Source of the DNA: Brachynemurus nebulosus
Taxonomy: Eukaryota; Arthropoda; Insecta; Neuroptera; Myrmeleontidae
Direction: 5' to 3'
Assembly: GCA_035578155.1 (NCBI GenBank)
Contig: JAPWDM010000015.1
Location: 7,376,709-7,440,708, forward strand
Length of the DNA: 64,000 bases
The position numbers and the translations under genes were made by a program. Within the stretch, counting starts at the first letter, position 1; every line of letters begins with the position of its first letter. The notes under the pieces were generated by a model. It searched no databases. It saw only the letters and a list, made by a program, of their open reading frames with translations, and had not been told where the DNA came from. Below are positions 1 to 10,567 of the stretch, piece after piece.

Positions 1-1388
1 CCAGCGGGCAACTGTTAGTTTCGGCTAGCAGGCTGACGAGGCTCTGGTAAAATTTTCGACGACGATGAACGTCGTATGACTGACCGAGGTTATATCCCCC
101 GTATAAGAGAAGTGCCACCGAAAGTTGAGATGTGTCTGTAAGTACCTTGACCGGAGTTCAGCATTGAGGGAGCCTAGTAACTTGTATGGGTGTGGTTACC
201 GGAGTTGTGAATTGTGTTCGGGTTAGTCGAATAAGTGATATTTGTTGCTGTGATTTTTATTTTTCATCTTTGGTGATATTTTGTGCTGTGATATTTTCTA
301 TGGTGTTTTTATCTGTCCTAGTGTCCACTGGATGGTGCACTCCAGTGTGACACCATTGTGATCTGCTCTGTGATAATGTTGATTTCTGTCCCTGTGGCTT
401 CGACGGGTAGGAATGCGGCGTTTGACGCATTCATTCGTGTCGGCCACACGTGTGAGTCAACGTCTGCCCGAACGGCTTGAGCGAGCTCGTCTAGTAAGGA
501 GACGTTGTCGTCCCTCGCACGGATGCGTTTGTCGGCGTCCTTGGCCGCTTCCGCCCCGTCGAAGTAATAGGGACATTGGTCGGATCCATTGTGATACTCT
601 GTGGCGTTGTCCCGTTCTCTGTAGCCTCGACTCGAACGAACGTGGCTCAGTCATCGTACCGGTTTCCCGTGTAGGTTGACCCCGACATCTGACAGAACGG
701 CACATGTAGCCAGTAATCAGTTATCTGACAGAACAGTACATGTTGCTCAGTAATCAGATGTCACTGTCCCTACACGTGTGAGTTCCTAGGTGTTGACGAA
801 GCCATTTCGGAATTGTCGAGACTATGGGGAGCGGAACCGTGTCAAAGAGCAAGAAATTTTGAAAACTGTGATATTGTTTTTGTTTTTTAATAAGATTGTT
901 TTTGTTTTAGTAATTAATTCTTCGTTTTTAAATATCGTTGTTTGTTAGTCTCCTTTTTTTCTTTTTTATTTGCACGCTTTTCTTTTATTTTACTTTTTAT
1001 CATTTGTTATGCCAAAAATAAAAATCCATAGTCATATAGCGTGAAATTGCTCCGCACCATTGACCACTGTTCTTGTTCAGTGGTGCGAAGACCGTTATTA
1101 TGCTAAAGTGAAGACAGGCCACCTTATTTGTATGACCCGTTGTGCCGTCATAGCCTGTCCTCATCGAGCGTTTCACAAGATCCTGGGATGGCAGGATCTG
1201 ATTGTTCTATTTTTTTTTTATTGTGTGTTTGTCCGTTGTCTAATGCATTTATGTGTCCCTGTCTGTTCTGTGTCTGTTTTTATATTATATACCACGGTTT
1301 GTATGGCGGCGCATGCCCTTCGCTGGCGATGCCGCCGGACACTGCTGACCGCGCCATCCACCGGTAGCAATGCTCCAATTTTAATTTA
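1..1388 (+). mobile_element. Nonautonomous retroelement X, copy 1 (5' end outside window)
   Basis: Reads as a diverged direct counterpart of the reverse complement of 15150-16658, so the two are copies of one repeat family. Roughly 40 bp of the start lies outside the window, judging by the second copy. It is GC-richer than its surroundings, has no conserved long ORF, and ends in an A-tract (1387-1400) leading into (TAA)n, like a retrotransposed unit. Seen inside it: a tandem pair of ~37-bp repeats (about 688-762, each starting TCTGACAGAAC), several TGTGATATT motifs (about 233, 270, 287, 868), and hairpins at 1053-1087, 1114-1158 and 1178-1199. The last ~170 bp are the best conserved part. I do not recognise the family. 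A SINE-like or LINE-derived nonautonomous element is inferred, not proven. Confidence 0.7.
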
Positions 1389-1430
1389 AAAAAAAAAAAA
1401 TAAATAATAATAATAATAATAATAATAAAT
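1387..1430 (+). repeat. A-tract followed by (TAA)n
   Basis: A run of A followed by about nine TAA units. It forms the tail of element X and the 5' junction of the Dong-like element that follows directly. Confidence 0.9.
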
Positions 1431-4400
1431 TACCCCCAGGGGCTTGTTGTAACACCCGGTTGCTTCGGTAGTCGGTTGCTACGACAATTCGGGAAGTAGC
1501 GCTCCCGGGTCCCCGAGCTAAGGCCAGGTACTTTCTGGTACCTGGTGCGTGGAGTCAACCAGCGCTAAATGGTGGTCTCTGTTAACGGGCTAACTACCCC
1601 TAACAGGTTTTTTACTAGTTCCTAACGCTAATAGAACTAGGAAGGCTGGTCGTGCCGCGGGTCTCTCGGATGGGCCCGCACAAAAAGGCGGAACCAGTCA
1701 AAACTCATCTTCTCGTCTCGTTCGACTGGAGTGGACGGACAGCTTGAGACGTGATCTGCTCACGTGCCGCGCACAAAGTGAGCCAAATAAGAGAGGGTAC
1801 ATGGCAAGGATGCATGCCATATGGTGCCATATGCATCCCGAACACTCAAATTTAACGCTACAAAATCTGCGTGACCATGTAGCCCGAATTATAAAATTGA
1901 AAATACCTACCGGACATGACGATAATCGAGAAGCTCGCGAAGAAGCTAGGGTTGCTGAAACTGTGATGGTGGAAGTTGAACAGGATTCTGCGGTCAATGG
2001 TGAGAGCTTGGCCAATATTAACATCACAGAGCAGGATCAACCGGTAACTCATGGTGACAGCATGGTTACTGAGGCACAGACGGACTTGTTAAATCAAGCC
2101 AACACAGATACTGTGCTAGAGTCTAACACCAGAACGAGTTCAACTCCCACACAGAATGATGCCGATCTAAATAAATCCCTTTCTGTCTCAGACAATTTAA
2201 GAAAACAATTTCGCGATCTTCTCGAGACCGATTTAGACTTTGACAAACGACCACGTCCCAAACACCTACGGACGTATGTAAAGGGCGAACAACTGACCCT
2301 ACTAAACGAAATTTTGGACGATCATCTATCCCCATCCAGTGATCTCACCGACGTCGACAACGCAGTATATGCAGCGATGCGTGTCCTGACCCCATGTACT
2401 AAGCAGCAAAAGACTGCAGAGGAGAAGGCACGGATTCGTATTAAACAAATTGACACCAAGGTGAGGGCACTACGACAGATGGTATCGCGTATCCAATGTG
2501 TGATAGAATATATTCAGACCAATAGGCGCTTTACGCGAAAGGTACGGGCTTTTGCCAGAGAACTAAGGTACCGCTATCACACGATAAATTTGGGCAATCT
2601 GTTGACCATCAAACAGACACATTTGGATAAGATACGCGCATTGGCCCTGGCCAAGAAGAAAGTAGCCCGGCGTGAACGGTGTATTCGGGAAAATAAGATC
2701 TTTAACTCGAACCCTTCACGCCTGTTCGCATCTAAAAGCCCTGTCGTGGAGCAACCACCGACGGTCGACGCAATAGAGGATTATTGGCGGGGGATATATG
2801 AGACGACTAAAGAGACTGACTTGGACTGTATTCCCATCAGCCAGTTTAGATGGTACTGCAAACAACAGCTTGGCAAAGTGCCATCTCATACCATTATAAC
2901 ATCTGTTGATAAAGAGGAAGTCGAACTTGCTTTCAAAGGCAAGAAGAACTATTCGGCTCCGGGCATTGATGGAATAACGAATTTTTGGTGGAAGAAGCTC
3001 GCTAGTACCCACCGCCACCTTGCCCGTATATTTTCAAATTGGTTATTTAACTGTGAGCCAATACCATCGTGGCTCGCTGAGGGAAGAACGGTCCTAATAC
3101 CGAAAAAAGGAGACCTATCACAACCACAGAACTACAGACCGATAACGTGCCTGAACACTGTGTATAAAGCGTTCACTTCCATTCTATATGAACGCATCTT
3201 GAAGGCGATTGAACCAGTGTGGAGTTCGATCTATGAACAACGAGGTTCAAAAAGAGGAATGTCGGGTTGCAAAGACAACTTGCTGGTTGACAGATGTATC
3301 TGTCAGGACGCTAGACAGCACAAACGCAACCTGAACATGGCCTGGGTGGACTATCGGAAAGCATTTGACACAACGTCGCATGAGCTCATTATCTATTTGC
3401 TCCATTGTCTGCGAGTCCACCCCGACATTATTAAATGTATTGAACACCTGTTGCCGCTCTGGAAAACAAGGTTCACAATAACATCCGGTGAACACGTTGT
3501 GTCAACGGAGTTGGTGACATACAAACGAGGCGTATACCAAGGAGACAGCCTCAGCCCACTTTTGTTTTGCATCTCGTTGTTGCCCCTGTCAATCAGCCTG
3601 AGAAAGGAACCCGGGTACTTGTGTGGCCCGGTAGGAAATCGCGAGCATAAAGTCACACATTTATTTTATATGGATGACTTAAAACTGTATGCCTCGTCGG
3701 AGAGTGATCTCAACTGCGCTCTAAAATTAACACACAAATACACGCACGCGATCGGTATGGAGTTCGGACTGGACAAATGCGCGGTGGTGCACTGTAAGCA
3801 TGGTGTAGTTCCGAATTTTGATTCACACGCCCAATTAGTGGATGGAAGCATCATAGAACATCTTGATGAAGGAGCGACCTATACGTACCTTGGTGTTGGC
3901 GAAAGTCACATCCAGGACGTGAAGAACATGAAGGCCGCTTTAAGTAGTAGATATAAGCGCCTTCTCCAACAAATTTGGAGTTCTGAATTGTCGGCGAAGA
4001 ACAAGACCAGCGCTACAAATATGTTAGCCATACCCATCCTTTTATATACTTTTGGCTCAATTAAGTGGAATGTGAATGAATTGGAGGAACTAGACCGAGA
4101 CACGCGGAAAATAATGAATATCAACCGTAGTTTGCACCCACGCGCATCGACACAACGACTTTACCTCCCACGAGACCAGGGGGGGAGGGGGCTCCTGTCA
4201 GTCGAACGTTTACATGATCGTATAGTCTTGGGTACAGCTTGTCGTGTACTTAACAGTTCAGACCCGCCATTGCAACTCGTCAGGGATCACGAGCTTGCTG
4301 GCGTAGGCGCATTTTTATTCACAGCAGCGCAACGTGCCGCCGATATCTTGGGCTTAGCCTTCGATCCGCGTAATCGCGACGGTGATGATAACATTCTTTC

Positions 4401-5530
4401 ACTATCACAGTCGCGCCAAAAGTCGGCAATCAAGAGAGCCGAGCAACAACATCTGCTCAATAAACATCGCGACAAAGTTCACCAGGGTATGTTCTACCGT
4501 CATCTTGACAACCTTGGCCTTTCGAGCGAACTCACTTGGGCTTTCTTGAGAGCTAATGGACTTAAATCGGAAACGGAGGGCTTTATCATGGCAGCTCAAG
4601 ATGGAGTGTGGAACACTTTAACACACCAAAAATATGTGATGGGTAATAAAGGGGTTTCGAGTACCTCGTGTCGGGCATGCAAAGCATACCCGGAAACCTT
4701 AATGCACCTGACTTCAGGTTGTTCTTATTATGCTAAATCCACCTATATCCATCGCCATAATGCAGCGTTGCGTGTGCTCTACTTTTATCTTCGTCATCAT
4801 TACGAAGTTGACAAAACACCAGTCTTGCCCTACGATCCTGCGGAAGTAGAATCCTTTGTTGCCAACCAAAAGTGCAAGATCTTTTGGAATATGCCGGTTG
4901 CAACTACCAGGCAACTGAACGCCAATAAGCCTGATGTTGTGCTCCAAGATTTAACATCTCAGACTATGTATGTTATCGAGTTCTCTGCTCCGGCGGAAAC
5001 TAACATAGTCGAAAAGGAGGAGCAAAAAAGGATTAAATATCAAGATCTAATACATGAACTGCGACAACTGTACCCGGGCTATACTATCCGCTTGGTCGTA
5101 CTTATAATCGGATGTCTGGGGGGTATGCATAACTCCTTTGTGCGCAATCTTAACATCATTCCGGCTTGTAGATCTCACGCCAACATGTTAGCGGCGTCAA
5201 TGCAAAAAGCAGTTATTATCGGGACGCTCCGCACGCTCCGGTCGCACGAGACGACTTTCTCCGGGAGTTCATGAACACCTTTGAACGCCCATGCCCCGTT
5301 TAGAGCGGATCCTCGAACATCCATTGGACCTGCCCTCGAATCTCCCACTGCCATGGTTTTGCAGCGAGGTTCGGGGATTTATTAGGTAGGGAAGACCAGG
5401 AAGGGGATGCTGTATGACGGACATTACGTACCTGACCTAGAAGTACCTGACCTGGTACGCTGCACGGACACTTTTCCCTCCGCCTGGGGGTTTTTGAAGT
5501 GCAGTCGCGTTTTTCGTTAATTCTTCACGA
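1431..5530 (+). mobile_element. R4/Dong-like non-LTR retrotransposon, copy A (near intact)
   Basis: About 4.1 kb, flanked by (TAA)n on the left (to 1430) and by ATAATAATAAA on the right (from 5530). It has one long ORF, a ~160-bp GC-rich 5' leader and a ~250-bp 3' UTR ending near 5530. Order of parts: Myb/SANT-like region, reverse transcriptase, CCHC knuckle, restriction-like endonuclease. That order is typical of early-branching site-specific LINEs (R2/R4/Dong). Dong-type elements are known for insertion into TAA repeats, which fits both junctions. The right-hand TAA units belong to the 3' tail of the opposing LINE at 5531-7265. Confidence 0.85.
1744..5274 (+). CDS. Dong-like retrotransposon protein (Myb-like, RT, CCHC, PD-D/E-K endonuclease)
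   Basis: Single-ORF retrotransposon protein for target-primed reverse transcription, about 1,176 aa from a TTG at 1744. The frame stays open upstream to a TAA at 1591-1593, and the first in-frame ATG is at 1801. The Myb/SANT-like block (LEWTDS, about 1726-1870) starts before that ATG, so the true start is uncertain and may be non-AUG. Reverse transcriptase spans about residues 400-700, with NYRPITC, the palm block DYRKAFD, YQGDSLSP, and the catalytic FYMDD (Asp codons 3673-3678, residues 644-645). A C-X2-C...H...C knuckle lies at residues 976-993. The restriction-like endonuclease shows KPD (Asp 1064), VIEF (Glu 1079), then Lys/Tyr in KRIKYQDL. No internal stop or frameshift is visible, and all catalytic residues are present, so this copy may be functional or recently so. 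R2-clade assignment is possible; (TAA)n flanks favour Dong. Confidence 0.85.
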   Translation: MRRDLLTCRAQSEPNKRGYMARMHAIWCHMHPEHSNLTLQNLRDHVARIIKLKIPTGHDDNREAREEARVAETVMVEVEQDSAVNGESLANINITEQDQPVTHGDSMVTEAQTDLLNQANTDTVLESNTRTSSTPTQNDADLNKSLSVSDNLRKQFRDLLETDLDFDKRPRPKHLRTYVKGEQLTLLNEILDDHLSPSSDLTDVDNAVYAAMRVLTPCTKQQKTAEEKARIRIKQIDTKVRALRQMVSRIQCVIEYIQTNRRFTRKVRAFARELRYRYHTINLGNLLTIKQTHLDKIRALALAKKKVARRERCIRENKIFNSNPSRLFASKSPVVEQPPTVDAIEDYWRGIYETTKETDLDCIPISQFRWYCKQQLGKVPSHTIITSVDKEEVELAFKGKKNYSAPGIDGITNFWWKKLASTHRHLARIFSNWLFNCEPIPSWLAEGRTVLIPKKGDLSQPQNYRPITCLNTVYKAFTSILYERILKAIEPVWSSIYEQRGSKRGMSGCKDNLLVDRCICQDARQHKRNLNMAWVDYRKAFDTTSHELIIYLLHCLRVHPDIIKCIEHLLPLWKTRFTITSGEHVVSTELVTYKRGVYQGDSLSPLLFCISLLPLSISLRKEPGYLCGPVGNREHKVTHLFYMDDLKLYASSESDLNCALKLTHKYTHAIGMEFGLDKCAVVHCKHGVVPNFDSHAQLVDGSIIEHLDEGATYTYLGVGESHIQDVKNMKAALSSRYKRLLQQIWSSELSAKNKTSATNMLAIPILLYTFGSIKWNVNELEELDRDTRKIMNINRSLHPRASTQRLYLPRDQGGRGLLSVERLHDRIVLGTACRVLNSSDPPLQLVRDHELAGVGAFLFTAAQRAADILGLAFDPRNRDGDDNILSLSQSRQKSAIKRAEQQHLLNKHRDKVHQGMFYRHLDNLGLSSELTWAFLRANGLKSETEGFIMAAQDGVWNTLTHQKYVMGNKGVSSTSCRACKAYPETLMHLTSGCSYYAKSTYIHRHNAALRVLYFYLRHHYEVDKTPVLPYDPAEVESFVANQKCKIFWNMPVATTRQLNANKPDVVLQDLTSQTMYVIEFSAPAETNIVEKEEQKRIKYQDLIHELRQLYPGYTIRLVVLIIGCLGGMHNSFVRNLNIIPACRSHANMLAASMQKAVIIGTLRTLRSHETTFSGSS

Positions 5531-7265
5531 TAATAATAAATTTATTTGTATATCGGCCGTAGCCATTACAAAGGTGGCAATTCATACATGAAATTTAATA
5601 AACAGTTCAAAAGTTCATAATAAACACAGTAGAGAAAAAAAGAAAAAAAGATACATTAATATACATTAAAAAATACATTAATTACACAAGTATAAGCATG
5701 CCACAAACACACAGGTATGACCAGATAAATAAATAATTTTAAACAGTATCAATTTACAATTAATTCATTCGAAAAATTTGAAGGAGACAGGTTATTCGTT
5801 TATAATGAAGGTTCTTAATAAAACTGTGTTATGCAGAAAGTAAAATAGATCATTAATTTGCTCCAAATTACAGATATTAAGTAAAATACTAGTAAAATTA
5901 TTTTCGTTGACAATAGTGCTAGATGGGTTTAAGTATTTGTACAAATAATTTTGGCGAATACTTTCATATATAGGACACTCAATAAATATATGAAATAATG
6001 TTTCTAAAGAATGACTGTTACAAATGGTGCAGTTCATGTTAGGGTCGATCTTATACGAAACACCTCTTATATAAAAATATATGGAACGACTGTTGGTAGT
6101 TCGAAGTTGGTGCATCACACGGAGTTTGGCAAAAGCGGCATGGGAGTACAACAAAACATTTCTGTCCTCTATTACTGACTGGTAAAAGGGACTATATGTT
6201 GATTCATGAATTCTTGCATAATCTTCTGAGAAATAGTACTCAGTTAACTTATCAACTAGCCGATTTATATTGAGTTTTATTAAACGTGCATTTTGAGTTT
6301 CCCATATATCATCACAATTAATTCGATTGAAAAATTGCCGAAGCTGGGACACCCAATTATATTTAATATCATTATTCACAGACCCACTAAGAGAATATAA
6401 TCTGTTGTAACAAATACGTGGTAATCTATCAGAGTTCATTAATAATATTTTGCATAACCATTTCAGTGCACGTTTGAATACAAATACTATTAACCTGGGC
6501 AAATGAAATTCAGTTCGAATCACATAGCCAGGTGTGGACTTGTCTAAAGAAAATAGCGACTCAAAAAACCTCACCTGAGTTTTTTCGACAATATCAGGGT
6601 ACCTTAAAGCCCATATTTCCGACCCATAAAGCAGAACACTCAAAACAAATGATCTGTATAATTGTAAGCGAGGTTCATGGGCATTCATTTTGGATTTTAA
6701 CATGACAGTTTTAACTGACGACGACGCAATAGCAGCTTTTGATACCATATTGTTACTAGCTTTCAAAAAGAGTCCAGAGGAGCTAAAATTAATTCCAAGA
6801 TAGGTGAATTCATTTACTACTTCTAAAGGAGTGCTAGAATATGTAAAATTAGTGGAATTTTCTCTACCACCTCTCCTAAAGACCATAATTTTAGATTTAG
6901 GTATATTCACTTCTAAAAGATTAATCTCGCAGTAATGTTCGAGTACATTAAACGCATGTTGTAGTTTATGAGGGTTATCCACCACTAAGACTAGATCATC
7001 AGCATAAAAAATGGCTGAAATATCAGTATGACCATCCAGACTGACACCCTCAACACCTTTCCGTAGTAAGAAGTCATTAAAATCAGAAATGAATAGTGAA
7101 AAAAGATGGGGGCCGAGGGTGTCGCCCTGTAAGACGCCATTACTAACTTTAATGGCATCCGAAGATTGACCATTGACTTGTATTTTAAATTTTGCATTAT
7201 CATAAAAAGACATTATTATACGAATAAGCTTAGATGATAAACCGATATTATGTAATTTTTCCCGA
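5531..7265 (-). mobile_element. 5'-truncated Jockey/CR1-group LINE
   Basis: The 3' half of a LINE on the minus strand. Its 3' end, after a ~250-bp UTR, reads GGCCGATATACAAATAAAT and then TTATTATTAT at 5530. That tail is shared with the end of Dong copy A. The sequence stops matching RT near 7265, leaving a typical 5' truncation. No target duplication can be read because copy A abuts the tail. Confidence 0.75.
5792..7213 (-). pseudogene. LINE reverse transcriptase C-terminal half, truncated
   Basis: An uninterrupted 473-codon stretch, but it lacks the endonuclease and the first RT blocks. RT-like reading in the same frame continues upstream of the first Met to about 7262 (LHNIGLSSKLIRII), so the ATG is internal. 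Seen: GVLQGDTLGP (RT block 4, residues 27-35), the catalytic FYADD (69-73), KSKIMVF and FTYLGINF (blocks 6-7), and a C-terminal CTICNS...H...C knuckle near residues 385-405, as in Jockey/CR1-group ORF2 proteins. The open frame over 1.4 kb suggests a young truncated insertion. It cannot be active without its 5' half. The exact clade (Jockey, CR1, L2 or Daphne-like) is not resolved by eye. Confidence 0.8.
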
Positions 7266-8729
7266 ACGATAGATCGTTTTTTTACAGTATTTTAGTATGT
7301 AATTTAATTTTAAAAACTGAGAAATTTATCAAAAATTAATGTCAGTCATACTAAATATTAGATAAACATCCATTTTTTAATATATATTTTTAATCTGTGA
7401 AATGAGTTTTCTCATTGTCAGTGTAAATTTAAAATTAAATTTAACACGTTCATTGCCAATCACGCGATATCACGTGATACAGCTACTTTACTATATGGTG
7501 AATAACGCGATATCGCGGGACAAATATGAACTGCTAACAAGGTAACAACAGAAAGATAACAAGTCCATAAAATAAAATTTTACAGGAGATGAAAAAAACG
7601 TTTTACTTGGAACCCTTCTTACAAACTAATGAAATATTATTATTTAAATATTGTTAGTGATTAGCTGATTAACCTTTTGTAAAAGATTTAATTTTTTTAT
7701 GCGTAGTTATTTAAAAAAAATGTTTTGTTTTTGGACTTGTTCCCTTTCTGTAGTAAACAAAATTTATATTTAATAAAAAACGCTTTTTATGAAATAAACA
7801 ATTTATTTCTTATACAAAAATAGTATTGTATGTATTTCAGGTACATTTTTAATGCTCCCCCGTTCCGCCCCTTGGCAGCTAACATTTGAAAAACACGTAC
7901 CACGAAAACGTCCATAAGCTCATAATGTTAACGTATACGTACATACATTTTAAAATCATTGAGTGAGTATACCTGGAGTGCATACAGAAAAAATCAAGAT
8001 TGGTATACCGGAGGTTTACCAATCAAATGAAAACGACACTTGACTGTGGACTGCAGTGTAGCCAGGTCCGGAATATTTTTCTTTTTATTATGTCTTAGTA
8101 ATGTTGGAAGTGAACAAAAATATTTAAATTAATGAAAATATAAAATCCCCGAGTCAAGTTTTCAGAAAAGAGAATAAAAAATAATTAATAGAATTTTTTC
8201 AATTAAATGTAAATAAAATAAGTTATTGAAATATATTTATTACGATTTGTCAGAAAAATATATTATATATTTATAAAGGATATATATATATTATATTTGG
8301 AATTCTGTGATCTAATCTCATAATCTATTTCGTAATTATTAATCCCTCCTTGAGATATGATCACAAGTTGTTGTTTTCTAGCCACCTCTTTCATTTTCCA
8401 AATAAACAAACTCCGACGCTGTTGATAAAACAACCCGAATTTGTGCCAAGACTCGCCGCCTTCAAAGGGCCTCAGCCAAAACGCTTTAAACGACAACAGC
8501 TCCTGCAATCTGCTCATATGTAATGTAATGTAATGTAGTTATGTAATGTAATATATAATCGTATATGTAATAATTTTTCAAAATTTTTCATTATAATTTT
8601 AACCTTTTTGTAACTGAATTTGTACAATTTCGAACTGCATTAAATAATCTGAATATTGTGTAATTTTTGGAAAAATGAACTGTACCTTTACATGTACCAT
8701 CTAAATAAAGTATGTGCAGAGAACTAGGA
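7266..8729. other. AT-rich stretch without a recognisable gene
   Basis: No supported coding region. An 84-codon minus ORF at 8263-8517 has no recognised motif. A TTAACACGTTCATTGCC stretch near 7440-7457 with nearby CGCGATATC motifs resembles a piggyBac-type terminus, but no partner end was found. Confidence 0.5.
8517..8553 (+). repeat. (ATGTA)n microsatellite
   Basis: Imperfect run of TAATG/ATGTA units. Confidence 0.8.
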
Positions 8730-8975
8730 GGAATTTACTATTTGACAGCCAAAATTTTTTAAAAATTTCTCGCACTTTCATTTTGTATAAGGACGTTATT
8801 TACGAAAAGTTTAAAGTTTTCGAGATAAGCAAAAAAACACCAAAAAATGAGACTCTGACTCTTTTGCATTTTTTTTTTTATGTTGCGTGGTGAAATTTTG
8901 TTAGCAAACATCAGATTCAGATTGAGCATCCGAAAAACATGCAGAACGGAAGTAGTGGGAGGGGGAGAACACCTC
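8730..8975. repeat. Dispersed repeat R1, copy 1
   Basis: Matches 9192-9550 in direct orientation with many substitutions and indels. Shared blocks include TTTCATTTTG, TTTTCGAG, CCAAAAAATGAGA, TGCATTTTTT and GAAATTTTGTTA. Noncoding and unclassified. Confidence 0.6.
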
Positions 8976-9191
8976 GTGAACAATACAAAGGGCTTCGATG
9001 ATGGGAACACAGGGGAACGATGACATAGGAGGTCTTGACTAGTCTGTGAAATTGTCTGTAAAATGAAAAGACTTACAAAACGGAATTAATGTACAGATTT
9101 TAAGTACAGTGTGATTGAATGTGAAAATGCTTTCTTTAGTACTACATATGGTATAACAGTTAAAACTAGTCTACACTGTATTTAACTTAAA

Positions 9192-9550
9192 ACTAGGAGA
9201 AATTCACTAAATGACAGCCTTTAATAATAAATAAGATAAAATACGCGTTTTAGTCGATTTTTGCAGAGACGACAATTTTCAATCAGCGCTGAAACCCAAA
9301 CGCTTCGTCGCAGAAAAAAAACTGAAATAACAAAATTTGTAGAAAATTTTATGTACTTTCATTTTGGATAAGAAGGTTATGTACGGAGAGTTGATAGTTT
9401 TCGAGTTACAAGCAAAAAACCGCCAAAAAATGAGATCTTTTACCTTTTTTTGCATTTTTTGCAATGTTGCGTCATGAAATTTTGTTAATAAACCTCAGAT
9501 ACGGATTCAGCACCCCAAAAAACATACAAAATGGCAGAAATTAAAACTAC
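9192..9550. repeat. Dispersed repeat R1, copy 2
   Basis: Second, longer copy of the repeat at 8730-8975, preceded like it by an AACTAGGAG / AAATTCACTA-type block and a GACAGCC word. From here to 10024 I see only AT-rich DNA without genes. Confidence 0.6.
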
Positions 9551-10567
9551 CCCAAAACTTTCCCGATAGGGGGCGTTTTGAACACAAATTAACTGCATTA
9601 GACACACACACTACAAAAAAACTGACAGGTCAAGCACCAGTGTTTGGCTTCAGATCATCTAACAAAATGACTAGCCCATCTACGTCATTGTACCTACAAA
9701 ATTTTAGTGACATTTGTGGCTCCGCGATTTTAGCATCCCAAATGTGAAATTTTAAATGACCTAATTGCCGATCGCGGAGCCGATATTTGTATTTTTTTTC
9801 ACAAAAAAACATTTTTTTAAATTTTACTGCAAAATTAATCTTTTAACTACTTTTAACTAAATTATACATGTAATTGATAATGAACCATAGAAAGTATATC
9901 AACCAGATTAAATAGATTTTTTTTTTAAATCTAGTAACTTTATCTATGCTGCCCTCTGCCAAAAAACACTAAAAGTTGATGTTCTATTTATAAATAAGTG
10001 GCTACAGTATGAAACAGTTTTTAAGGGCCTATTCGTACCGCACCTAGCCAAAGTGTCTTGCTCTTATTTTTAAGAACATTACACTCGTTTTGAAGAACTT
10101 TTGTCTTACTTTGGAGATATTTGTATATTCCTGTCTCACTTTCCGTGTTCTTGAGAGAAGGGTGAAGGATATATACGATGTATACCGAACGCTATTACTG
10201 ACTATAAACTATGTATGCTAGAATCATCGTATCATAGAGATGTACACGATATGATTTTACTCACAGAGTACTAATTTAAATACAAGAGTAATATTGTACT
10301 AGATTTTAGATAAAATTTCTTGTTAATATAATAATACGTGAAAGTTTTTAAAAAATGTGTTGTTAATTATTTAGAATTTAGCTAATTCACTTGAATGAAT
10401 TTTTTTAATGAAAATAAGTTGCGTTTTTAATGACAATAGGAATATTCTTATTGGAACGATAAAAAATTAAAAAATAAAATAACAGAAAATTCTCATATAA
10501 TTTTTATTTGTATAAATTGAATTATATAATTCATTTTATTTATTTATACTATTATTATTATTATTAT

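Noticed and set aside
7440..7545. piggyBac-type terminus
   Set aside because: TTAACACGTTCATTGCC is suggestive, but no inverted partner or second TTAA-bounded end was found.
8263..8517. 84-codon minus ORF
   Set aside because: No motif, no repeat partner, AT-rich context; not enough to call a gene.
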